Source of the DNA: Streptomyces flavochromogenes
Lineage (GTDB): Bacteria > Actinomycetota > Actinomycetes > Streptomycetales > Streptomycetaceae
Length of the DNA stretch: 64,000 nt
Direction of reading: 5' to 3'
NCBI RefSeq assembly: GCF_000717595.1
Contig: NZ_JNZO01000011.1
Span: forward strand, 186,001 to 250,000
The notes under the pieces are model-generated. The model was not told where the DNA came from. It did no database searches and saw nothing but the letters and a program-made list of their open reading frames with translations. Within the stretch, counting starts at the first letter, position 1. Each line of letters opens with the position of its first letter. The translations under genes and the position numbers were made by a program. Below, one piece after another: positions 57,601 to 64,000 of this stretch.

Positions 57601-58111
57601 GTACCGCGGTGAGGTCGCGGAGGCCCGCGCCCAGCTGGAGGAGGCGGGCCGCACGGTCGCGACCGGGGCGCCCCCACCACATTTCGAGGCGGTTCTCGTG
57701 GGCTTGTCCGCGCGCGTCGAGGCGGGCGAGGGGCGGGCGTCCGCCGTCGCCACGGCCACTGAAGCGCTGCGCGGTGCGCGGGACGCGCAGTGCGCGGACT
57801 TCGTCACCTCGGGCCTGGGGGAGGGGCTCGCGGTGGTCCTGTCCTCGGCGGGTGAGACCACCTTGGCGGTCACGGTCATGGCGGCCGTGGAGGGCTGGCG
57901 CGCCGGGCTGCCCCGCTCGGTCCCCGGCCTGCGGGACCTTCAGGCGGTGACCGACCGGGCGCTCGCGGCGCTCGGCCCGTCGGGCGTCGCCGCCGCCCGG
58001 GCGGCGGGGGAGGGCCTCGGCGTCGACGAGGTACTGGCCCTCGCGGAGACCGTCGCCACGAGGCCCGGACCGGACGAACCCGGGACCTTCGGGAGCGTCA
58101 GGAGCAGCTGA
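54686..58111 (+). CDS. AfsR/SARP-type large regulator
   Basis: 1141 aa. GTG 54686 gives the SARP-like N-terminus RYLILGTTEALGPRGTPLPL. Order: winged-helix OmpR-like DNA-binding domain (about 1-95), BTAD helical domain (95-240), a Pro-rich linker, an NB-ARC/STAND ATPase with Walker A GPGGSGKT (325-332) and LVLDNCEHVIDAA (Walker B), then a TPR tail. This is the AfsR layout; such proteins activate secondary-metabolite genes. No biosynthetic cluster is beside it here. Its stop overlaps the convergent sigma gene by 14 bp. Confidence 0.9.
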   Translation: MRYLILGTTEALGPRGTPLPLGGARLRALLAALALRGGRAASVTELADDVYGDSPPQDAPAALQALVGRLRRIIGSDAVASTPGPGYRLVAAPEDIDLYVFERRVKDAGAHLDAGDPEQAAAVLRPALALFRGPALADLSDPAGVRLEAQRLAALRQRVEADLRRGATDGLVPELTGLTTTYPYDEAFHAQLIRALRAEGRHADALAAFESARRTLADALGADPGPELAALHRELLTAPPGPPRTGGDWGPPPPAPLRPTPPDPRQSPGTAREPRPEPPAPDHPRPLTATPGNIRPRLTSFVGREPELAAIHADLDRFRLVTLTGPGGSGKTRLAEEAALRVLAPAGAPDASDGLDGHFPAAWIAELAPLDDPEAVPGAVLSALRLREVHLITREGVTLQDDPTAHLVEHLARRPFLLVLDNCEHVIDAAAALAETLLTDCPQLRILATSREPLGVPGESVRPLEPLPPDPAHRLFAERARAVRPDVDLTQGGRAAVDEICRRLDGLPLAIELAAARLRLLTPRQIADRLDDRFRLLTSGSRTALPRQQTLRAVVDWSWDLLDPEERTLLRQVSVFAGGWDLAAAEALSPRAADPLGALVDKSLVVATPVEGGEMRYRLLETIHEYAAERAAETPAVLAAAEAAHTAHFTALAETAEPRLRSAEQLPWIERIERDLDNIRAALHRAVGTSPKLSASPEQGAPPPDEAAAHRLVFAMGWFWWLRNYRPEGATWVDRTVALGDDPTDPDDPRYWPRMRLRMLQFFLEVESRTLGDFQEPEAIALARRVRSAFGEPPGPEGARFPGLLWPFTAYLTEEPAVVRALLDEAVANCRRHGGDWEVGVSLMFRTHMVVDMPGGMPGIDEDLAELRLLARSVGDRWMGAQIASAVGEAHMLRGRSEEAGEAYEEALRLAREVGAHAESPFLLARLAELAYQTGDMEAAEKGLDEASREAERYGVRDTGVFVCFLRAALALYRGEVAEARAQLEEAGRTVATGAPPPHFEAVLVGLSARVEAGEGRASAVATATEALRGARDAQCADFVTSGLGEGLAVVLSSAGETTLAVTVMAAVEGWRAGLPRSVPGLRDLQAVTDRALAALGPSGVAAARAAGEGLGVDEVLALAETVATRPGPDEPGTFGSVRSS

Positions 58112-60212
58112 TCGCCGACTGCGCCCAGTCGGCGACGGCGGCCCGCCCGAACGGCGTGTGCTCCTCCACCACCAGCCGGATCGTGCGGCGTCCGGAGATG
58201 TCGACGTGCACCGGGACCGGCGGGTCGCCGGCCCGGACCACGTCGGAGCGCCAGAGCCGCTCCTCGTCCCCGTACACGGAGAACCGGACGCCGCCGACGC
58301 CCAGCAGCGCGCTCAGGTCGTCGACGCCGACGATCGCGTCGTAACGCGTGCACTGCCGGTTGAGGTCGATCAGCAGGGACGAGGGCGCGTGGACGCTCAC
58401 CCCGTGCGCGTACGGGGTGCCGCCGATGGACAGGTCGTCGCGCTGCCACATCCAGCTGCTGTCGGAGAGGGCGACCTCGGGCTTGGTGCCGTCGCCGAAG
58501 ATCCCGTAGTCCAGCTCGTTGACCTGGTAGACCCTCGGCGGGGCGGGCGGAGGCGTCGGCTTCGGCGAGGGCTTCTCGGCACTGGGCGTCGGCGTGGGCG
58601 TCGGCTTGGGACCGGGCTTCGGCGGCGTCGGCTTCGGTGACGGCTTCGCGGGCGCCGGCTTCGGCGTGGGCTTGGCGGGAGGAGGCGTGGGTGTCGGCGT
58701 CGGCGTGGGCGCCGGCGGCTCGGACGTCACGGGCGGGGGCGGCGGTACGGGCTTCGGCGTCGGCTTCGGCGGCGGCGCGGGCTCTGCCGGCACGACGGGG
58801 GTGACGACGGGCTGGGTGGGTCTGGGCGCGGCCACGGGCTGCGGATCCCCGGCCATGGCCCAGACGAGCCCGGCGGCCGCGGCGACGGCCACGGCCGCCG
58901 CGAGACCGGCCTTCGCGGGCGCGCCGAGTCCCTCTGCGGCGGCGGCGCCGGAGGCACCGCCGGAGGACCCGGTGGCGGCGGCCGCCGCACCGGCCGCGCC
59001 CGCGCCGACGGCGCCACCGGCGACGACACCGGCCGCCTTGAGCGAGTACCCGGCGGCGAACCAGCCGATGACGGCGACCGGGAGCAGCGCGGGGATCCCG
59101 GCGTTGACATGGGCCAGCTCACCGGCGGCGAGACGGCACTTGGCGCACTCCTCCAGGTGCTTGCGCAGTCCGCGTTCGGCGCGCATCCGCAGGCCGCCGC
59201 GCGCGTAGGCGCCGAGCCGGTCGGCGTACCGGGCGCAGTCGCCGCCGGCCGTCAGGGACTGGCTGACGTGGGCCTGGAGGTAGGCCTGCTTGAGGCCTTC
59301 GCGGGCGCGGCTGGCGAGTACGGCCGTGGCGTTGGCGGTCAGGCCGAAGAGGGGTGCGACCTCGCTGGGGGACTCCTCCTCGACGGTGGTGTGCCACAGC
59401 ACGGCCTGCCAGCGCTCGGGCAGCGAGCGGAAGGCCTGCATGGCGAGCGACTGCTCGGCCTCGTGCATGGCCAGGACGTCGGCGCCGAGGTCGAGCCCCG
59501 CCCCGAAGGACGCATTCTGGTCGGAGACCTCGGAGGAGCGGGCGGCCTCGGCCGCGAACACCGCGAAGTCCTCGACGAGGTGTTCCCGCTTCTGTGTCTT
59601 CGTCCAGTTCGCGGCGACGCGTCGGACGGTGGTCATCAGATAGGCGCGTACGGCCTGTTCGGGCCCGGCTCCGCCACGGACCGCCTGGAGGGTGCGGGCG
59701 AAGACCTCGGCGGTCAGGTCGTCGGCGGTGTGGGCGTCCCGGCAGCAGGTCCTGGCGTACCGGCGCACGGCGTCGGAGTGTCTGCGGAAGAGTTCCTCGT
59801 ACGCGGAGTCGTCGCCGTCGCGCATGAGCTGGACGAGCTCGGAGTCGGAGGGCGGCAGTTCGACGGGCGGCGGGAGGACGGTGTCGTGCTCGTGGTCGTC
59901 CTCGACGGCGGTACCGGCCCGCGCCGTGTCGAACCCGGCGCCCGTTCCGGAACCGGTGCCCCACCCGGAGGCCTTGCCCTCGCGCTGCTGCGGCACGCTC
60001 GGGTCGAACGGCTCGACGGCGCCCACGGCGTGGGCCGAACCTGCACCGGCCGAACCCGCACCCGTCGAACCCGCGCCCACGGAACCGGCCCCGGCCGTGT
60101 CCGCCGCGCCGGAGAGGCCTCCCGGCCCACCCTGGCTCGGCACCTGCCGGGAGGGCAGGCCGCCCGCCTCGGCGGGGCCGCCCAGCGGCTCGTCCCGACT
60201 GTCACCGCTCAT
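58098..60212 (-). CDS. ECF sigma factor fused to zinc-finger, TM and NPCBM domains
   Basis: 704 aa from ATG 60212. Order: a low-complexity acidic/Gly N-terminus (1-120); sigma regions 2 (LMRDGDDSAYEELFRRHSDA, DDLTAEVFARTLQ) and 4 (SLPERWQAVLWHTTVEEESP, VAPLFGLTANATAVLASRAR); a zinc-binding anti-sigma-like motif C326...H352-x3-C356-x2-C359 (HLEECAKC); one or two TM helices (374-393, 435-455); a long Pro/Lys/Thr stalk with KPTPKP repeats; and a C-terminal NPCBM-like sugar-binding domain (about 565-704). So the sigma factor carries its own anti-sigma and surface domain in one chain. Cleavage would be needed to free the sigma part. Start choice: downstream of GTG-rich leader, MSGDSRDEPL. Confidence 0.88.
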   Translation of the reverse strand: MSGDSRDEPLGGPAEAGGLPSRQVPSQGGPGGLSGAADTAGAGSVGAGSTGAGSAGAGSAHAVGAVEPFDPSVPQQREGKASGWGTGSGTGAGFDTARAGTAVEDDHEHDTVLPPPVELPPSDSELVQLMRDGDDSAYEELFRRHSDAVRRYARTCCRDAHTADDLTAEVFARTLQAVRGGAGPEQAVRAYLMTTVRRVAANWTKTQKREHLVEDFAVFAAEAARSSEVSDQNASFGAGLDLGADVLAMHEAEQSLAMQAFRSLPERWQAVLWHTTVEEESPSEVAPLFGLTANATAVLASRAREGLKQAYLQAHVSQSLTAGGDCARYADRLGAYARGGLRMRAERGLRKHLEECAKCRLAAGELAHVNAGIPALLPVAVIGWFAAGYSLKAAGVVAGGAVGAGAAGAAAAATGSSGGASGAAAAEGLGAPAKAGLAAAVAVAAAAGLVWAMAGDPQPVAAPRPTQPVVTPVVPAEPAPPPKPTPKPVPPPPPVTSEPPAPTPTPTPTPPPAKPTPKPAPAKPSPKPTPPKPGPKPTPTPTPSAEKPSPKPTPPPAPPRVYQVNELDYGIFGDGTKPEVALSDSSWMWQRDDLSIGGTPYAHGVSVHAPSSLLIDLNRQCTRYDAIVGVDDLSALLGVGGVRFSVYGDEERLWRSDVVRAGDPPVPVHVDISGRRTIRLVVEEHTPFGRAAVADWAQSAISCS

Positions 60213-60419
60213 CGCGGAAGCCCCCGTACGCACGCTCGGACCCGAACACCGGCCAAGCCTGCCACAGGGCGTGGGCACGCCGAAGCGGCCCGTCCACTTA
60301 CCACTCGTCCGGGGCGACTTCGTGTATCCGGGCGTAACCGCTCACACGTTCGTGTCATGCTCGTTGATCCGCCCGGACCACGAAGACTCCGCCCGCGCCG
60401 GTGCGCGGGCAGCCGGTTC

Positions 60420-61232
60420 CTACCGGGAGCGCAGCCCCTCGAGCAGGATGTCGAGGAGACGCGTCGAGGCCGCCGCCTGCTGCACCGCGTCCGGCAGCGC
60501 CGGAGCGGCCGTGGCGATGACCAGGAGGACATCGGCCACGGTCACGTCGGTCCGCAGCTCACCCGCCTCACGCGCCCGGTCGACCAGCCGGCCCACCACC
60601 TCGAGGAGCTCCGCGGCGCCCGCGTCGTCCTTCTCCTCGGCCGGTACGGCCCGCGGCGCGACCAGGCGCGCGTCGGTCTGCTCGCCGACACCCCGCTGGT
60701 GCGGCACCCGCGCCGTGTCGTCCGCGGCGTGGGAGTCACCGCCGATCGGCAGCACCGTGACGTCGTCGACGCCCACCCGCAGCACCTGCGGCGGAAGGAG
60801 CCGGCCCGCGCCCGAGGCCACCGAGGTCCGCAGGAACCGGGAGAGCGCCGACCACGGCTCGTCCTCCTGGCCGAGCGCGGCGCGCGCCTGCTCGGTCAGC
60901 CGGGAGGTCTCCTCCTCGGCTATCCGCCTGACCAGCACGTCCTTGCTCGGGAAGCGGCGGTAGACGGTGCCGACACCGACGCGGGCGCGGCGTGCCACGT
61001 CCTCCATCGGAGCCCCGTACCCGAGCTCGCCGAACACCTCGCGCGCCGCGCGCAGGACATGCTCCAGATTGCGCTGGGCGTCCACCCGCAGCGGCGCGGA
61101 CCTGCCCGACACCGGTGCGCCGTTGCGCTCGGAGCCGGCGACGCCCGCGTGCGGGCCGTCGTCCACGGTCGCCGTCCCGGCGCCCGTCTGCCATCGTGAA
61201 TCCTGAATATGCATAAGCGTTCCCCCGCTCAT
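60420..61232 (-). CDS. TetR-family regulator
   Basis: 270 aa from ATG 61232 (GGGGGGAG upstream); an ATG at 61214 is nearly as good. The TetR HTH is HVLRAAREVFGELGYGAPME, then VARRARVGVGTVYRRFPSKD. A long C-terminal ligand-binding domain with a Gly/Asp-rich insertion. Divergent from ndh, which it probably regulates. Confidence 0.88.
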   Translation of the reverse strand: MSGGTLMHIQDSRWQTGAGTATVDDGPHAGVAGSERNGAPVSGRSAPLRVDAQRNLEHVLRAAREVFGELGYGAPMEDVARRARVGVGTVYRRFPSKDVLVRRIAEEETSRLTEQARAALGQEDEPWSALSRFLRTSVASGAGRLLPPQVLRVGVDDVTVLPIGGDSHAADDTARVPHQRGVGEQTDARLVAPRAVPAEEKDDAGAAELLEVVGRLVDRAREAGELRTDVTVADVLLVIATAAPALPDAVQQAAASTRLLDILLEGLRSR

Positions 61233-61567
61233 GATGTCTCCCCCCGGAGACTCCCCGCCCTGAAACGGGGCCTCCGGTGGACGAGCGCTTCGGTCCACGC
61301 GCTCCCGTCCGACACCCCGATGAAGTACGAACATAGTTGAGTCCGGGTCAATTCAGAAGGGGGAGTTCCGTACGGTGCGCCCCCCGATCGGAGCAAGGAC
61401 CGGAACACTCCCGATTCCGACCCTCCGACGAACCCGGCGCGGCTGTCCTGACCTGCGCCGTTGAGCCCGTACCCCTCTTGTGCGCCACCCCGCGCCTCCG
61501 TACCCCTCCGGTCACACAATTTGCCGGGGCTGTGGACAAACCACGGACGGCGGTGCGTCATGGGACA
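61233..61567. promoter_or_regulatory. Divergent tetR/ndh control region
   Basis: 335 bp. A partial dyad TTGA-N7-TCAA (61337-61340, 61348-61351) is the only operator-like element seen; it lies about 105 bp from the TetR start. No other gene. Confidence 0.4.
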
Positions 61568-62932
61568 GTGACCGAACCTGCGCGCATTCTCGTGGTCGGC
61601 GGTGGCTACGTCGGCATGTACACCGCGCTGCGCCTCCAGCGGCAGCTCAGGGCCGAGCTGAGAGCCGGCGACGCCGAGATCGTGGTGGTCACCCCCGAGC
61701 CCTACATGACGTACCAGCCCTTCCTCCCCGAGGCCGCCGCCGGATCGATCTCCCCGCGGCATGTCGTCGTACCGCTCCGCCGGGTCCTCGACCGCTGCCG
61801 GATCGTCATCGGCGAGGTCCTCTCCGTCGACCACGCCAAGCGGACCGCGACCCTCTCCACCCTCGCGACCGCCGAGGAGGGCACCGGCGCGGTCGACCTC
61901 ACGTACGACGAACTGGTCATCGCGCCGGGATCCGTCTCCCGCACCCTTCCGGTCCCCGGCCTCGCTGACCACGGCATCGGCTTCAAGACCGTGGAGGAGG
62001 CCATCGGCCTGCGCAACCACGTCATCGAGCAGATGGACATCGCCTCCTCCACCCGTGACCCCGCGATCCGCGACGCCGCCCTGACCTTCGTCTTCGTCGG
62101 CGGGGGCTACGCGGGCGTGGAGGCGCTCGCCGAGCTGGAGGACATGGCCCGCTACACAGCGCGCTACTACCACAACCTCAAGCCGGAGGACCTGCGCTGG
62201 GTCCTCGTCGAGGCCTCCGACCGGATCCTGCCCGAGGTGGGCGAGGAGATGGGCAGGTACGCCATCCGCGAGCTGCGCGGCCGGAACATCGACGTACGCC
62301 TGGAGACCCGCCTCGAATCCTGCGAGGACCGGGTCGCGGTGCTCAGCGACGGCACCCGGCTGCCCACCCGCACCGTCGTCTGGACCGCGGGCGTGAAGCC
62401 CGCCCCCGTCCTCGCCGCGACCGACCTGCCGCTGAACGAGCGCGGACGGCTCCGCTGCACGGCCGGGCTCGCCGTCGAGGGCGTCGCCCACGCCTGGGCC
62501 GCCGGCGACGCCGCCGCCGTCCCCGACGTGACCTCGAAGGAACCCGGCAAGGAGTGCGCGCCCAACGCCCAGCACGCCGTCCGTCAGGCAAGGGTCCTCG
62601 CCGAGAACATCGCGGCCTCCCTGCGCGGCCGGCCGCTCAAGGAGTACGCGCACGCGTACGTCGGCTCCGTCGCGTCCCTGGGCCTCCACCAGGGCGTCGC
62701 CCACGTCTACGGACGGAAACTCAAGGGATATCCGGCCTGGTTCATGCACCGCGCCTACCACCTGAGCCGGGTGCCCACCTTCAACCGCAAGGCCCGGGTC
62801 CTCGCCGAATGGACCCTGTCCGGCCTGTTCAAACGGGAGATCGTCTCCCTCGGGTCGCTGGAACACCCCCGCGCCGAATTCGAACTCGCCGCCGCTCCGC
62901 CACCCGACCACGGCGACAAGCCGTCGTCCTGA
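61568..62932 (+). CDS. Type II NADH dehydrogenase-like FAD oxidoreductase
   Basis: 454 aa. Two Rossmann loops: ILVVGGGYVGMYTALRL (FAD) and FVFVGGGYAGVEALAEL (NADH), plus YDELVIAPGSVSR and AWAAGDAAAVPD. Matches non-proton-pumping NDH-2, which feeds electrons to menaquinone. The C-terminus has an amphipathic membrane-binding stretch. GTG 61568 is the usual start; GTG 61553 would add five residues. Confidence 0.9.
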   Translation: MTEPARILVVGGGYVGMYTALRLQRQLRAELRAGDAEIVVVTPEPYMTYQPFLPEAAAGSISPRHVVVPLRRVLDRCRIVIGEVLSVDHAKRTATLSTLATAEEGTGAVDLTYDELVIAPGSVSRTLPVPGLADHGIGFKTVEEAIGLRNHVIEQMDIASSTRDPAIRDAALTFVFVGGGYAGVEALAELEDMARYTARYYHNLKPEDLRWVLVEASDRILPEVGEEMGRYAIRELRGRNIDVRLETRLESCEDRVAVLSDGTRLPTRTVVWTAGVKPAPVLAATDLPLNERGRLRCTAGLAVEGVAHAWAAGDAAAVPDVTSKEPGKECAPNAQHAVRQARVLAENIAASLRGRPLKEYAHAYVGSVASLGLHQGVAHVYGRKLKGYPAWFMHRAYHLSRVPTFNRKARVLAEWTLSGLFKREIVSLGSLEHPRAEFELAAAPPPDHGDKPSS

Positions 62933-63038
62933 CATCACTGTCAGTGCACTCGTCCACACTGGACGTGTGACCATAGGTGGACTCACACCTGCACAGCGTG
63001 ACTCTGCACGGCACCGACACCACGAGGCATAGAGATCC

Positions 63039-64000
63039 GTGAACTTCACCCGTTGGAGCGCCCGGCTCCCCGGTACACAGCGCCGCGCGGCGCGGGGGAC
63101 CGAAGGCTCCGTGCCCGCCGCCCGCGGTGAGTACGCGCAGCAGCTGGAGCACCTCGCCCACGCGGCCGCCGCGACCGGCGAGCCCGTCGACGTACCCGCC
63201 CTGGAGGACTTCTCCGTACGGGAACTCCTGGGCCGGCTCCCCGGCCTGGTCGCCCTGGCGTACGGCCCGGAGCACCGCATCGCGTACGTCAACGACGCCT
63301 ATGCCGCCGCCTTCGGCCCCCGCCCCGCGGGCGTGCCCGTCGCCGACACCTGCCCGGAGGCGGAGGAGCTCGGCCTGCTGCCCCTCATGGACCAGGTGCT
63401 GCGCAGCGGCAAGCCGCGCACGGTCAAGTCCCGCCGCACCCAGGACGGCGGCTCGTACACGGTGACGTGCCTGCCCGTGGACAGCGCGCACCTCGAAGGT
63501 GGCGGCGTCCTCGTCCACGCCGCGGACGTCACCGACCACGCGGAGGCCGCCGAGCGGCTGCGGGCCAGCGAGCGCCGCCACCGCGAGACCGCCGTCACCC
63601 TCCAGCGCTCGCTCCTCCCACAGGACCTGGAGCAGCCCGACGACCTGCGGATCGCCGCCACCTACCAGCCGGGCGGCACCGACGCGGCCGTCGGCGGCGA
63701 CTGGTACGACGTGATCACCCTCGGTGCCGGCCGCACCGCGCTCGTCATCGGCGACGTGATGGGCCGGGGGGTGCGCGCCGCCGCCGTCATGGGCCAGCTC
63801 CGCACCGCCGTCCGGGCCTACGCGCGCCTGGACCTGCCCCCGCACGAGGTGCTCCAGCTCCTCGACGGCCTCGCCGCCGAGATCGACGCCAGCCAGATCG
63901 CCACCTGTGTGTACGCGATCCACGACCCCAGCGAGGGGAAGCTCGTCTACGCCTCCGCGGGCCACCTCCCGATCCTCGTCCGGGACGAGGACGGCAGCGT
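63039..64000 (+). CDS. PAS-SpoIIE PP2C phosphatase, 3' end cut by window
   Basis: GTG 63039 begins VNFTRWSARLPGTQRRAARG; the frame stays open to the window edge (320 residues seen). A PAS-like sensor (about 60-175; GLVALAYGPEHRIAYVNDAY) precedes a PPM phosphatase with TLQRSLLPQDL, AAVGGDWYDVI and VIGDVMGRGVRAAAVMGQLR. Likely an anti-sigma/antagonist phosphatase of the SpoIIE group; C-terminal part unknown. Confidence 0.88.
   Translation, partial: MNFTRWSARLPGTQRRAARGTEGSVPAARGEYAQQLEHLAHAAAATGEPVDVPALEDFSVRELLGRLPGLVALAYGPEHRIAYVNDAYAAAFGPRPAGVPVADTCPEAEELGLLPLMDQVLRSGKPRTVKSRRTQDGGSYTVTCLPVDSAHLEGGGVLVHAADVTDHAEAAERLRASERRHRETAVTLQRSLLPQDLEQPDDLRIAATYQPGGTDAAVGGDWYDVITLGAGRTALVIGDVMGRGVRAAAVMGQLRTAVRAYARLDLPPHEVLQLLDGLAAEIDASQIATCVYAIHDPSEGKLVYASAGHLPILVRDEDGS

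Noticed and set aside
58158-61199. Long plus-strand frames opposite the sigma fusion and TetR genes
   Set aside because: Antisense shadows; domain content is fully explained by the minus-strand genes.

Overview
The window is chromosomal DNA from a Streptomyces-type actinomycete. The base composition is very GC-rich with a strong GC bias at third codon positions, GTG and some TTG starts are common, and the gene set includes BldC, an Lsr2-family protein, a DUF3073 protein, a c-di-AMP (ydaO-type) riboswitch, AfsR-like and NsdA-like regulators and SpoIIE-type phosphatases. From memory the gene order matches the purD-purC-lsrL-purSQL-purFM-vdh-bldC core region of Streptomyces coelicolor. I saw no transposase, integrase, phage gene or CRISPR array.

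Layout. 1-17.6 kb is a purine biosynthesis district: purD (cut by the window edge), purC, the overlapping purS-purQ-purL operon, and purF-purM. Interspersed are an M48-like protein without the zinc motif, a DMFase-like protein, three tRNA-Gly genes, lsrL, an ArsR-type regulator with a large palindromic operator, a truncated M23 peptidase, and a META-domain lipoprotein. 17.7-22 kb holds DUF3073, valine dehydrogenase (vdh), a conserved hypothetical, bldC and a DUF6274-like gene. 22-28.8 kb has hrpA, a DsbA/CcdA thiol-redox pair and a tRNA-Glu/Asp/Phe cluster. 28.8-38.7 kb has a mini-metalloprotease, a lipoprotein, a DEAD-box helicase with a frameshifted tail, an FG-GAP protein, tRNA-Lys, a lipid kinase/PAP2 pair, an ECF41-like sigma factor and a rhodanese.

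38.8-46.4 kb starts with initiator tRNA, which is followed directly by a beheaded MerR gene. Next come a small exported protein, a PLP enzyme and an MFS transporter in a tight operon, a membrane PP2C phosphatase, a c-di-AMP riboswitch controlling an M23 cell-wall hydrolase, and an aldo/keto reductase. 46.4-51.5 kb is a minus-strand run (nsdA-like, lhgO, trmB, prsW-like). 52-58.1 kb has a degenerate asparagine-synthetase homologue, an Uma2-like remnant and an AfsR-like regulator. 58.1-64 kb has a sigma factor fused to a zinc-finger/membrane/NPCBM module, a TetR divergent from a type II NADH dehydrogenase, and a SpoIIE-type phosphatase cut by the window end.

The most noteworthy items are several gene fossils: an ABC-transporter/two-component operon collapsed between duplicate tRNA-Gly genes, a MerR gene fused to the tRNA-fMet trailer, an M23 remnant still coupled to ArsR, and an Uma2 remnant with a 50-bp duplication. 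Others are a 70-bp tandem duplication that shifts the RNA-helicase tail out of frame, the sigma/anti-sigma/NPCBM fusion, a single TTA (bldA-dependent) codon in the NsdA-like gene, and an asparagine-synthetase homologue lacking both catalytic signatures. No search could be run, so family names rest on motif recognition.
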